NCBI GenBank assembly: GCA_963920525.1
Contig: OY986439.1
Location: 42,902,485-42,966,484, forward strand
Direction of reading: 5' to 3'
From: Dichetophora obliterata
Taxonomy: Eukaryota; Arthropoda; Insecta; Diptera; Sciomyzidae
DNA: 64,000 bases
In this document: positions 23,034 through 33,129 of the stretch, in pieces
Numbering within the stretch: position 1 is the stretch's first letter
Layout: the number at the start of each line of letters is the position of its first letter
Program-made: the position numbers and the translations under genes
Notes under the pieces: generated by a model
Databases searched by the model: none
Seen by the model: the letters and a program-made list of their open reading frames with translations, nothing else
Told to the model about the DNA's origin: nothing

Positions 23034-25877
23034 TTAGACTCTTCAGTGGAGGCCCTAGAGCAAACCATGCAGGTTGCCTTTAGAGTTTCATGTCCCACTA
23101 GCAGGGGCAAGAAGAAATCTCTTCCTCCGTGGTGGAGCAAAGATCTATCCGACCTTAGGAAAAGGGTTAGGAAAATTGTCAACTCGTGTCATAGACAGCG
23201 TCTTTGGCAACCATACAGAGACATCCTTAAAACCTACAAGAAAGCAATTCGAGACGCGAAAAAGCATTCTTGGCAGGAATACACCCAATCGATCGACAAT
23301 ATAAAATAATCGGCAAGACTAAGCAAAATTCTGTTCAAAGAAAGCACCAGTCCATCTTTCATTCGGAAAGACTATGGTACGTGACCAGAATCTACCAATG
23401 AATCACTGGAACACTTACTCAACACACACTTCCCCGGCTCCAGGAGCAACTGCAATGAGAACTTAGGTTTAGCTCACATGAGGCAACTGCGGCGGTTCCG
23501 ACTGGCTCCTTTATCTCAATGGAAATGGTTATCTGGGCCTTAAGCAGCTTCTCTCCATACAAATCCCCAGGTCCCGACGGCATACTTCCAATAATGTTGC
23601 AGAAACTACAAGATATAGTTGCACCTATCCTACTCTCTATCTTCACTAAGTGCCTCTGCCTTAACTACACTCCAAGGAGCTGGAGAAGAGTTAAGGTACT
23701 ATTTATACCCAAAGCTGGGAGAAGAGGTCATGAATCAGCCAAGGATTTTAAACCAATAAGCCTCACATCATTCGCACTGAAAACCCTAGAGCGTGTACTG
23801 GATATTCATCTCAGGGACGTTCTAAAGGTTATTACCACTATTGAAAGATCAATCTACTTTAAACAATACACTCTTGCGGCCTTCTTAGACATAGAAGGGG
23901 CTTTTAACAATATTCATACTTGGGCCATTTTTGATTCACTTACCAACCTTGGTGTACAAGCACCGGTGAGAAACTGGATAGAATGCTCAGTAACAAAATA
24001 ATCCAGGCAGACCTGGGTGGCTGCCAACTCACGAGATTTGTCAGTAGGGGTACTCCGCAAGGAGGAGTGATCTCCCCCCAACTCTGGCTCATTGCCATGA
24101 ATGAATTTCTTAATACACTAAATTGCAATGGGGTCAAAGTGGTGGCTTATGCGGATGACGTGGTTCTTATGGTGTCAGGACTGTTCCCCTCTACGCTCAG
24201 TGAGCTATTGGAGGTTGCTTTGAGAAAACTCAGTGTCTGGGCTGCCATGTGCGGCCTAGGAGTTAACCCTAGCAAGACGGAACTGATGTTATTCACCACA
24301 AAAACCAAAGCGCCACAATTTGTCCTTCCAAAGCTCAACAACCAACCTCTTACACTATCCAGTAGCGCAAAATATCTAGGTGTCATTGTGGATCCTAAGC
24401 TAGGCTGGAAAACTAACATTGAACAAAGGGTCAAGAAGGCCTGCATTGCCTTCTACGCCTGCAAAAAAACCTTTGGTAGAAAATGGGGTCTTCAACCAAA
24501 AATGCTCTTATGGCTATACACAGCGGTAATGCGACCTATCTTGACGTATGGTGCACTAGTATGGTGGCCTGCACTGAATAAAGCATACAACATAACAAAA
24601 CTAGCCAAGATCCAGCGATCCGCATGCATAGGTATCACAGGGGGTATCCGCTCATGCCCCACTGATGCACTTAATGTCCTGACACATTTACTCCCCATAC
24701 ATTTACACATTAAGCTTACTGCAACAAACAGTGCAGTCAGACTCAGAGAGTCGTACAACTGGCGAAATAGACCATATGGACACAGCAACATTCTTAATCC
24801 GATACCTCGGGAACTGATTCCTGGAAAAACAGACTACGACACTCCCAAACTCGACTTCACGAAATCCTTTGCAACCAAGTTTCCCACCAGGGTGGAATGG
24901 CGTAATGGGGGAATTGATCTAGCCTTCGATGTGTCCTTTTACACGGATGGCTCCAAGATGGAGTGCGGAGTGAAAGCGGGCATATACTCTGAGAAACTGG
25001 GGGTGGCGGACTCTTTTCGTCTACCAAACTCAGCCAGCGTCTTTCAGGCCGAGCTGTTTGCGATATGAGAAGCTTGTCGCACCCTAAGGAGAGCTAACAC
25101 CAACCACCTCAACGCAGCTATTCTGACGTATAGCCAAGCTGCCGTTAAATCTTTAGCTGCGGTCAGTACCAACTCCAAACTGGTAAGGCAGTGTAAGGAT
25201 GAACTGGCCCGGCTAAGTCACCAACTTAGCATTACCATAATCTGGGTTCCCGGCCATAGGAACATTTATGGTAATGAAAAGGCGGATGAATTGGCTAGGC
25301 GGGGTTCTTCCCTTGACGTTTCCAGAGCGGAACCAGTCGAAGTTCTACTGAACACAGTCAAGGGAGGAATTCGTTCTTACTACTTAACCTTAGCCGGTCG
25401 TAGATGGAGAGAACTACCAACCTGCAACACATCAAGAAAAATATGGCCCCTTTACAACATAGGCAGAACTCAACAGATGATCTCAAAGCCCCGGAACGAC
25501 ATAGCCAGATAAACGGCTATTATTACGGGTCACTGGTGCATCGGAGTTCATGCCAAGAGAATTGGACTACCTTTCAACACCCACTGTCGCAGCTGCCATG
25601 ACCCAAATAAAAACGAAACACTAACACACTTTCTGTGCACCTGCCCGGCCCTGGCCAGGTCCAGACTAACAACGCTTGGCAGGCCCTTCCTCAGCAACCT
25701 AGAGGAACTCTCAACAACAAAAATCAACAATCTCCTAACGTTGATCAATCGCACCGGATGGTTATAACCTAGCAGTGCGCTACCCAGTCAACCAACAGAA
25801 ACATGAGGTTATGGTATCAAAACGGCTCACTAGAGCTACTTGGATCCTACTTGCATGTAGAATCACCATCTAAACCA
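23034..25877 (+). mobile_element. LOA-type LINE inserted in the 7-mer array
   Basis: The element is 5' truncated: it begins inside the endonuclease-RT linker (DSSVEALEQTMQVAF) directly after GGGTGTAGGG. It ends without an evident poly(A), directly before the next GGGTGTA. Domain order is linker, RT, RNase H, C-terminal CCHC. The combination of PWWSKDLSDLRKRVRK linker, SFALKTLERVLD RT block and an RNase H is what I associate with the LOA clade. Clade assignment is by eye. Confidence 0.85.
23036..25765 (+). pseudogene. LOA-type RT / RNase H polyprotein, broken
   Basis: The protein would reverse-transcribe the element RNA (RT) and remove it from the hybrid (RNase H). The linker is at 23040-23308. 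RT has KSPGPDGILPIMLQKL (about 23560), SAKDFKPISLTS (about 23740), RGTPQGGVISPQLW (about 24045) and VVAYADDVVLM with the YADD at 24146-24157. RNase H starts with FYTDGSKMECG (24940) and has QAELFAI (25045) and WVPGHRNIYGNEKADELA (25245). The Cys/His tail CRSCHDPNKNETLTHFLC lies near 25585. Breaks: stop after 23308, a frameshift before 23519, another near 23990 and a TGA at 25066. One RNase H catalytic Asp is replaced by Tyr (LTYSQAAV for the usual TDS). Clearly inactive. Confidence 0.88.
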
Positions 25878-26239
25878 GGGTGTAGGGTGTTGGGTGTAGG
25901 GTGTAGGGTGTAGGGTGTAGGGTGTAGGGTGTAGGGTGTAGGGTGTAGGGTGTAGGGTGTAGGGTGTAGGGTGTAGGGTGTTGGGTGTAGGGTGTAGGGT
26001 GTAGGGTGTAGGATGTAGGGTGTAGGGTGTAGGGTGTAGGGTGTAGGGTGTAGGGTGTAGGGTGTAGGGTGTAGGGTGTAAGGTGTAGGGTGTAGGGTGT
26101 AGGGTGTAGGGTGTAGGGTGTAGGGTGTAGGGTGTAGGGTGTAGGGTGTAGGGTGTAGGGTGTAGGGTGTAGGGTGTAGGGTGTAGGGTGTAGGGTGTAG
26201 GGTGTAGGGTGTAGGGTGTAGGATGTAGGTGTAGGTGTA
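25878..26239. repeat. (GGGTGTA)n array, right part
   Basis: About 51 copies of the 7-mer, with occasional variants (TTGGGTG, GGATGTA, AAGGTGT) and two shortened units at the distal end. All three frames of the minus strand are open only because the unit lacks stop codons there, so they are not genes. Confidence 0.95.
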
Positions 26240-26261
26240 TACGAGAAAGTTTTGGAAACAT

Positions 26262-26900
26262 TTTTGCCACACCCTCTTTTACAGCCCACAAATCAATAAA
26301 AAGGCTATATTTGAACGGTTTTGATCGTATTAGACTAAAATTTAGTAATTTAGTGTATATGCTTAGTTTCGGACACTATACTAAAAATGAGCATGATCAT
26401 CTTATAGTTACGCCAACTTTTTGAAGGATAAGAGTGGAGTGAAGCAAAGAGCGAAAGGTATAACCTTTATTGAGCTGAAATTTGGGCAGTCGATTTTTTT
26501 CGAGCACGAAATGGTTTAAGAAAAAGAAATGTGGCACCGCACCTCTTTTACAGCCCAAATATTCATAAAAATGCATTATTTCCACCGGTTTGGTGTCATT
26601 AGACTTAAATTTTGTAATTCATTTTCTAAATTTTGTGCGTTGTATGGGAACCCCCAGAAGGGTAGCAGATAGAGCGTAGGTGCGGTTAGAAGTTAAGAAG
26701 TTTAATTTTTGTACTGTAAACACGCTATACTGTATTTTTTTGAAATAATTATGATGAGATAACAAGTTACATGTGTTAAAATATTTTTCGTAAACTTTTC
26801 TTTTGGCGTTAATTTTGTACTTTTTGTCATTATAGCTGTAAAAGTGATTGCGATGTTACAGGGAAAAATAAAATCAATTGTATGAATATTGGATTTAGTC
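26262..26900. repeat. imperfect ~269-bp duplication
   Basis: CCTCTTTTACAGCCCA..TCA(A/T)AAA occurs at 26273 and again at 26542, and each is followed by a ...GTTT.....ATTAGACTAAAATTT-like phrase. No coding potential is recognised. It immediately follows the 7-mer array and could be its subterminal sequence. Confidence 0.55.
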
Positions 26901-26907
26901 AATTCCT

Positions 26908-28850
26908 ACTTTGCGTCTGATTTTCCGTGCCCTCCCTCACATATGAAAAGTGCTTGCATAAAAGAAGTAAAACGCCCAAAAAAAACTACACTTTTCATAA
27001 ACTGGTTGAACTGACGTTAAAAACGTGTTTTTTAGGCCCTCAGAGTTAATGTGAATTTAAAGATTTTCATACTGGCATTAAGGCTGCACAAATATTACAA
27101 CAAAAATCTATTCTTATGTAAAATTGATTGCTTAATTTGATTCCGTACTCAGATTTGGCATAAAATTAATCTTGCGGTCACCAGGAGTCAATATGTGTGA
27201 ATAGCATTGATATTTTCCACTCAGTTATTATTTAAAATCTCTCAATCTGGTAGATAATGATGTTATTTTAAAATTGAATACTTTTGTTGTAAAGCATGCT
27301 ATGTGTAGATAATATTTTAAGAAAAAATTTTGCAAATCGAACAATATTTAAGCGAAATATGATTTATTATATAAATACACTTTTCCGATAAATGTGAATT
27401 TTTTGTATTAGTATATCTGCGTAAATAATTAAGAATATATTTACTTCTGTTGCATATTTGTAATAATGTGTTTTTTTGAAATGCTCCTGTGCAGAAAAAT
27501 CTTCTGATGAGCTTCTACTACTTGAAAAATTATTTTCTTTTCGTCCTCCGACGTAGTTAGTTTCTCATTGAATCCGGTCATGAGATTGATGGTACTCTCT
27601 GCAGAGTCATTAACGACGGAAATATTTCTGACGTTTTCTTCAGCTCTCATTTTCGTTATTGGTCCATAGGCTGGGATCGCTTTGCAAAAAACTCAGGTTA
27701 TCCGCTTCACCCAAATTTTTGTCCAAATACAACGAGTTGAAAAAAAAATAAGTCTTTGCGGTGATGAAGTTTTCTATTTTTAATTCAGAAATTTCCATTG
27801 AATTTGTATTGATAGCAGCTTTCCTCAGTTTTCTGTTCTTTTTAATGTTGGTGTTATCATAGTAAAATTTTTGGACAAGGTTTTTAAATCGAGACTTTCT
27901 TCTGGTGGGAATATATAAGTTCGACCATATTTGTATATTTGTATAAATTCATCAAATACACGATCAAATGAAGCATTTACAGTAGTGTTTTTTTTCCACA
28001 AAATGTAAATGTAATAGCCGGCTCAGCACGTCCTCGTAAGTTGGCAATGCTATTTTAGAAAAATAATGCAGATTCTTTCTGCAATCTAAGTTGAATATTG
28101 AAATAATGTTTAAAATTTTTAATATCTTAATGCTCAACCCAACGATCAAATAGTTATTTTCGTTCGACATTTTTTATCGTTTATTTATTTTATTTTGGGA
28201 TCCGTTTTTTCTTTTATTAGTTTTGATGAAAAAAGCGAGATGACAAGTATGAATAGTGATGACATTGCTCACAGTGACTATGCATTCGATTAGCTACAAC
28301 AAATCAAAGCAAAATTTTCTTAAAATTTTCAGCAGATATACAACTACAACACATTCACATTTATCGAAAAAGTACATTCATATAATAAATCATATTTTAC
28401 TAAAATATAATTCGATTTGCAAAATGTTTTCTTTAAATATTATCTATATTAGTCAAACTTCACAATTAAATTGTAAAATTTTGAAAAACATTATTATCTA
28501 CCAGATTGAGAGATTTGAAATAATAACTGAGTGTAAAAATCAACGATATTTGAGTTTATTTGCTCCTGGTGACCGCAAAATTAATTTTATGCCAAATATG
28601 AATACGGAATCGGATTCAGCAACCAATTTTGTATGGGAATTGGTTTTTGAAGTAATATTTGAGTAGCTTTAATGCCGGTATAAAAAGTAATAAATTCAAA
28701 TTAACTCTGAGGACCCGAAAAACACGTTTTTAACAGCAGTTCATCCAGTTTAAAAAAGTGTGGTCTTTTTTGGGGCATTTTACTATTTTTATGCAAGCAC
28801 CTTTCATATAAGGGGGGTTGGGGCGGTGGCACGTTGAATCGGACACACTT
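26908..28850 (-). mobile_element. DNA transposon with ~420-bp terminal inverted repeats
   Basis: The left arm (about 26908-27350) and right arm (about 28412-28850) are reverse complements at roughly 75-80 percent identity over more than 400 bp. Shared blocks include TTTGGCATAAAATTAAT, TTGCGGTCACCAGGAG, CTCTCAATCTGGTAGATAAT and TTAAAAACGTGTTTTT. The exact tips are uncertain by some tens of bases; GTGCC is shared near 26927 and 28832. Between the arms are minus-strand coding remnants. A PIF/Harbinger element begins only about 15 bp beyond the right end. Confidence 0.8.
27441..28170 (-). pseudogene. transposase-like protein remnant, family not named
   Basis: Two minus-strand segments look like one decayed gene. 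The upstream part (28170-27964) holds LPTYEDVLSRLLHLHFVEKK. The downstream part (27660-27441) holds RNISVVNDSAESTINLMTGF followed by EKLTTSEDEKKIIFQVVEAH. The pattern (V)ND-AE---..N..LT..E..K...QVVE.H is one I associate with the C-terminus of uncharacterised, multi-copy insect proteins that behave like transposases, but I cannot name the superfamily. About 300 bp between the parts is frame-broken. Lying inside long TIRs, it is best read as the 3' part of the element's own transposase, with the catalytic core deleted. Confidence 0.5.
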
Positions 28851-29290
28851 TAGTAAAATCCATAAGGGTTTTCATGAGGCCCATAGTATAAAAGTAAAAA
28901 ATTAAAGTATAAAATAAAAATACTTTCCAACAAAAAAATGCTTTCAATGAAGATTTGCACTTTTACTCAACCTCAACAATGGTCTTTAATATTTTTTTAC
29001 TCTAGTGTAATAATATGACAGCTTGTTTTTTATCTGGCAACATTATCGCGAGCAGGTCAATCATAGGGACGTTATACAAAAAACATATGATGTCGTTGTA
29101 TGTATTTCGTTGTAGTATGCGTGCACAAATTTCAAAGAATGAACTACTGTGCATGTAAACACAAATCAGCTCTGAATATAATTTAAGGAAATCAAAATTG
29201 AAAATTGAATTCAAAAGTAAGCATTTGTTCTGCATTTAACTTAATTAATTAACAACATTAATTTTGCATTTAGTGTCTGTATCTGAAAAA

Positions 29291-30877
29291 ATGAAGCGCG
29301 AAAGGTCAGTACGAAAGTGGTCCGACGACGAAATTGGCAATATATTGTACTATTATATAGTCCACGGCCCTATAGGGGTAACCCTTGATAGCAAACTGAA
29401 CTGGAACGAGCATGTAGAAGATAGGATTCAAAGAGCCAAGAGGGTTCTGTTCCAGTGCAGACGCGTTTGTGGTCTCAAATGGGGGCTAAACCCAGAGGCT
29501 ATGAAATGGGTTTACACTATGATGGTTAGACCTGTCATCACGTACGCTTCGGTGATTTGGTGGACAAAAGTCAGCCAGAAAACCATTAAGAAGAGACTGG
29601 ACAGAGTCCAACGGCTGGCGTGTGTTGGAATAACAGGTGCAATAAGCACCACTCCAACAAGCGCAATGGAGGTTCTTTTAGGTATGCTGCCGTTGGATTT
29701 AGAAATAAAGAAAACAGCGGCGCTATCAGCCCTCAGGATGTTGCGAAATGCTACGTGGCATGGGGCAACGGCCCTGCATGGTCATATTCGCATCCTTGAT
29801 ATTGTACAGAGAGATGTCAGGGAGGCGTTTATGCCTATGGACGGAAGGCAGAGAGTAAAAATAACAGAAAAATGTTATAAAACTCTTATAACGGATGGAG
29901 CCGTTTGTGAAGAAATCGCTGGTAGCGATATCAGTATATTCACAGACGGCTCTCTGATGAATGGCCGGGCCGGGGCAGGCGTATACTCAAAAGAGTTAAG
30001 CCTATCCTGTGTACTGAGGTTGGGGAGGTTTGTGTCTGTATACCAGGCAGAAATGCTTGGCGTAGTGCATGCGCTGGACCACCTGATAGATGGCCGGATC
30101 AGTGGCAAGAAAATTGTCATCGCTCTCGACAATCAGTCTGTGATTAGGTGTATGCAACGGACAGACATCACTTCCAGGTTGGCCATAGAATGTCTTACAA
30201 AACTCAATAGGTGCGCCCAGACGAATGAGCTCACACTTATGTGGGTGAGAGGACACTCTGGCATAGAACAGAATGAAGAAGCTGATTCTTTAGCAAGAGC
30301 AGGATCAGCAGAAGAATTCTGTGGACCACAACCACGTATCGCCATAGGCGACAATATGGTGGCAGGCCTTATTAAACAATGGACGGACTCGGAACACAGT
30401 AAAAGGTGGGAAGAAGCTGTTAATTGCAGGCAATCAAAGGCGGCCGTGAAGTGGTCTCGTAGTGAGGCAGCAAAAGTTATCCGATACAATCGAAGGACTT
30501 TAAGCTGGCTTACTGCACTGGTCACAGGACACGGTCCCTTCATGTACCATCTCGGGAAGATGACTCTGACCGAGGACGATGCGTGTAGGTTATGCCTAGA
30601 GGAGCCGGAAACAGCAGCACACATTCTGTGCCAGTGTCCGGCGCTGGCAAGCATAAGATTGACCACTCTGGGACGCCCATTTATTGGCGAAGCCGAGATT
30701 GGTCAACTAACCTATAAGGATATGCTTGAGGTGACAAAGGATGCTTACACAAGAAGCATGCTCACGTACGAGTACTCCGAGCAGTCTACTACTGTACCCT
30801 TTGTCCAATTGGGGACGAAAAGGGACCCACTGTGGTCTGCTTCGGCAAATCCCCAACTTATTATATATATATATTAG
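29291..30877 (+). CDS. chimeric ORF: Harbinger exon + LINE RT tail/RNase H
   Basis: An uninterrupted frame of about 528 codons. Residues 1-27 are Harbinger exon 1. From codon 28 it is LINE: RT connection/thumb (GVTLDSKLNWNEHVEDRIQR, MVRPVITYASVIWW), then RNase H with all catalytic positions visible (FTDGSLMNG, VYQAEML, LDNQSVI, RGHSGIEQNEEAD), then a C-terminal CCHC (CRLCLEEPETAAHILC). The RT catalytic palm with YADD is absent because the LINE is 5' truncated. The stop codon TAG at 30875 comes from the tip of the MITE inserted downstream. Translation of the fusion is not shown, but no stop or frameshift interrupts the RNase H, unlike the 23-kb copy. LOA-type by similarity to that copy. Confidence 0.85.
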   Translation: MKRERSVRKWSDDEIGNILYYYIVHGPIGVTLDSKLNWNEHVEDRIQRAKRVLFQCRRVCGLKWGLNPEAMKWVYTMMVRPVITYASVIWWTKVSQKTIKKRLDRVQRLACVGITGAISTTPTSAMEVLLGMLPLDLEIKKTAALSALRMLRNATWHGATALHGHIRILDIVQRDVREAFMPMDGRQRVKITEKCYKTLITDGAVCEEIAGSDISIFTDGSLMNGRAGAGVYSKELSLSCVLRLGRFVSVYQAEMLGVVHALDHLIDGRISGKKIVIALDNQSVIRCMQRTDITSRLAIECLTKLNRCAQTNELTLMWVRGHSGIEQNEEADSLARAGSAEEFCGPQPRIAIGDNMVAGLIKQWTDSEHSKRWEEAVNCRQSKAAVKWSRSEAAKVIRYNRRTLSWLTALVTGHGPFMYHLGKMTLTEDDACRLCLEEPETAAHILCQCPALASIRLTTLGRPFIGEAEIGQLTYKDMLEVTKDAYTRSMLTYEYSEQSTTVPFVQLGTKRDPLWSASANPQLIIYIY

Positions 30878-31178
30878 GGCGGGTCAAATTCTGGCTCAGC
30901 GAAATTCGTAAAATACATGTAATTTCAAGACTTTTTCTCCACTACAGCATATACAAATTCTGAAAAAAAGCTGTGCGGACTTTCGTAAATAGATTCATAC
31001 ACATACATTCATATTTTATAATTGAGAACAAAATCTATTTACGAAAGTCCGCACAGCTTTTTTTCAAAATTTGTATATGCTGTAGTGGAGAAAAAGTCTT
31101 GAAATTACATGTATTTTACGAATTTCGCTGAGCCAGACCTCCAAAAAATTCGTCCATACAAATTGACCCGCCCTAATA
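29371..31178 (+). mobile_element. 5'-truncated LOA-like LINE with 17-bp target duplication
   Basis: TATATAGTCCACGGCCC stands at 29354-29370 and again at 31179-31195, the target-site duplication of one insertion. The LINE body starts in the RT C-terminal region and ends in a (TA)n stretch. A MITE has inserted inside that (TA)n tail (30874-31176). Its RNase H and tail are about as far from the 23-kb LINE as two related families would be. Confidence 0.9.
30874..31176. mobile_element. 303-bp hairpin MITE, TTAGGGCGGGTCAA tips
   Basis: Two near-identical inverted arms of 120-150 bp, containing CTGTGCGGACTTTCGTAAAT and its complement, flank a ~40-bp loop. The tips are TTAGGGCGGGTCAA and TTGACCCGCCCTAA. 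The left arm lacks about 27 bp present in the right. It lies in a TATATA tract, so the duplication could be TA or longer. It shares tip sequence with the 163-bp MITE at 15577. Confidence 0.9.
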
Positions 31179-31955
31179 TATATAGTCCACGGCCCCGGTA
31201 GTTTTGAGGTAAAATATTTCTGCTTTAGGTTACTTTTAATTATGTTGCAAAGTAAATATTTAGAAACCGACAGCACAAATTTATTACAAACGGTTGCTTG
31301 AAGTTTTGGACATCGACGCGTCTTGGGATTTGCTTAAATTTAAAATGCGTTACTTTCGGAAAACCTACACAAAAGCAAAGGATTGGAGCAAAACAACCGG
31401 CATGATAACGATCAAAGACAATTCCCAATTTACGTAAATTAATTATATTATAAAAATATACAAATATTCTTATATCATTTGCAGCGAAAATTACAAAAAT
31501 GTGCCTGCACTACGACAAATTGTCAACAATATTTCATGCGGAGAAAGAAGCTAATGTTGTGACTATTGAGTCGTCAGCCATACCAGGTGAAGAAATGTGG
31601 GCTGCGGTTATAGATGAAGAAGGTGTTCCGTTCCTTTCTTCGGAAACGCTTCCAAATGAAGGCACACTTGAAGATTCAATACCAACTCCGGGACCATCAC
31701 GACGTCAAAATGTAATCAAATATGCGTCCAAATCATCACTGTCAGCTCTATTGAAAATGGAAGAGAAACGTGACGAATTTCGGAAACCTAAACTGCTTTT
31801 TGAAAAAGAAAAATTTGATAAATTGCTTGAATTGGAAGAGAGAAAGCTAGCTTTAAAAGAGAAAGAATTATAATTAAAATCAAAAGAAGTAGAACAGAAA
31901 AAGAAAATAGCTATGTATAATTTAAATAAGATTTAACTAATGTTTCTAATGATTT

Positions 31956-32757
31956 CTAATCAAACTTTAAATTGTACAATGCTTGTCGTTTGTTCTCTGC
32001 ATCAGAATTATCGGAAAGTAATCCTGTATTGTTTTCTTCAATTGTAATCATTGTGCTAAAATCAGCAGCAATATCTGTGTCTTCCAAAAAAAATGTTGTG
32101 TAACATACAGCAAACTAATATCCACTCACAACATAAGTTTTGACTTTCTTTGTTCCTAAATCGCAGTCGTAGCTCTTTTAAACTTGAAAATTTTTCCTTA
32201 AGAATACCGATTGCGTGTTCGACCCGTACTCGATATTGACTATGGCGTTTGTTAAATTGTGCACCACTTTGTTGATTCATAAGCTGGGAGTTGCTTCTGT
32301 ATGGTGTAATAACATTGTTTAACAATGGTTATGCAGAGTCTCCCGCAATCCATTCCATTTAAGAAAAGAAATGCGGCTTATATTTAAACACATTGCTATT
32401 TTTAAACATTTTTGCATCATGGTAGCTTCCCGGACTACCAACAAAAGCATCTCTTATGCAAAGACGATAATCAACAATGACTTGAAGCTTAACAGAATAT
32501 ATGTGCTTGCGGGAGAAATATACTTCTGGATTATCAACAGGCTGCTCCGCTAACTCAACCTCAGTACCATCAATGTACCCAATACAGTGAGGCAGCTCCT
32601 CGAAGGTTTCTTGTACAATATCTGCACGTTCTGTTGCGTTAGGCCATTTAAGATATTGTGGCAGTAAGCGTAAAAGAGCACCAAATACTTGGTGCGTAAT
32701 TTTGTCGATGGTTCCGCCATCACCAATCCCAAATAATGCCGCAATTTTTTGAATTTG
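31956..32757 (-). pseudogene. PIF/Harbinger DDE transposase, truncated and broken
   Basis: The enzyme cuts and pastes Harbinger elements at 3-bp targets. Minus strand from 32757: ALFGIGDGGTIDKITHQVFG, then ELPHCIGYIDGTEVEL (first Asp, about 32560) and VDYRLCIRDAFVGSPGSYHD. Next are MEWIAGDSA (second Asp, about 32345), YRVRVEHAIGILKEKFSSL (catalytic Glu, about 32210) and VCCMLHNI. Breaks: two TAA codons on either side of MEWIAGDSA (one replacing the Tyr of GDSAYP) and a +1 slip in a T run near 32093, after which LEDTDIAADFSTMI.. reads to a TAG at 31956. The N-terminal ~80 residues usual for the family are missing. Confidence 0.85.
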
Positions 32758-32892
32758 TCATTTGAAACAATTTAAATAATTTTTTTGACATACCCCTTTC
32801 AAAATATATGTTACTACTTTGTTGCGTTCACGAGACTTGAGTAAAATTATAAACTTTACTTTTTTACTCTGGGCTTCGTGAAAACCCTTCAT

Positions 32893-33121
32893 ATAAATGT
32901 ATCTAATGAATATGCATATAAGTGGGAGCCAAACTTAAGCTCACCATCATTGTTATTGTTTGTTTGATAATTGAATTAATATTGTCACTATTTAAGTTAG
33001 CTTCCACTATTCCTTTATATATACGATTACAAAATAACTTTTTTTTGTTAGGTTTTACGTTTGATTTCGAATAGAAATGCATCAAGCTTGTTTAGCAAAC
33101 CTATATTTTCATCATTTGTAG
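32893..33121. other. AT-rich spacer
   Basis: Nothing recognisable. Confidence 0.4.
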
Positions 33122-33129
33122 CATATAAT

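Larger units (their letters stand above)
29291..31873 (+). pseudogene. Harbinger Myb/MADF-like protein gene, split by a LINE
   Basis: The second protein of Harbinger elements binds DNA and the transposase. The first exon starts at the ATG at 29291: MKRERSVRKWSDDEIGNILY. The frame would continue at 31196 after removal of the LINE (GPGSFEV..). A second block at 31287-31437 reads RLLEVLDIDASWDLLKFKMR followed by YFRKTYTKAKDW. A probable intron with GTAAAT at 31433 and TTGCAG near 31486 comes next. The last block at 31490-31873 begins MCLHYDKLSTIFHAEKEANV and ends in a Lys/Glu-rich coiled-coil-like tail (LLELEERKLALKEKEL). The splice phase I infer is off by one and a frameshift lies near 31270, so even without the LINE the gene looks damaged. 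Confidence 0.65.
28864..32889. mobile_element. PIF/Harbinger element, split by nested insertions
   Basis: The left end AAGGGTTTTCATGAGGCCCA and right end (reversed) AAGGGTTTTCACGAAGCCCA are TIRs of about 35 bp with few mismatches. CAT stands directly outside both ends (28861-28863, 32890-32892), a 3-bp duplication as expected for Harbinger. It carries two genes pointing at each other: a Myb/MADF-like gene on plus and a DDE transposase on minus. A LINE plus MITE insertion (29371-31178) accounts for 1.8 kb of its 4.0 kb. Confidence 0.8.

Noticed and set aside
22892..26239. A true telomere or telomerase-type end
   Set aside because: The array is internal, not canonical TTAGG, and is followed by tens of kb of other sequence; only a telomere-like satellite can be claimed.
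25847..26291. Three overlapping ~140-codon minus-strand frames of repeated LHPTPYT
   Set aside because: They are translations of the (GGGTGTA)n array, open in all frames because the unit has no stops; not genes.
30002..30666. Minus-strand frames of 84 and 177 codons under the RNase H region
   Set aside because: Antisense shadows of the LINE coding frame with no domain of their own.
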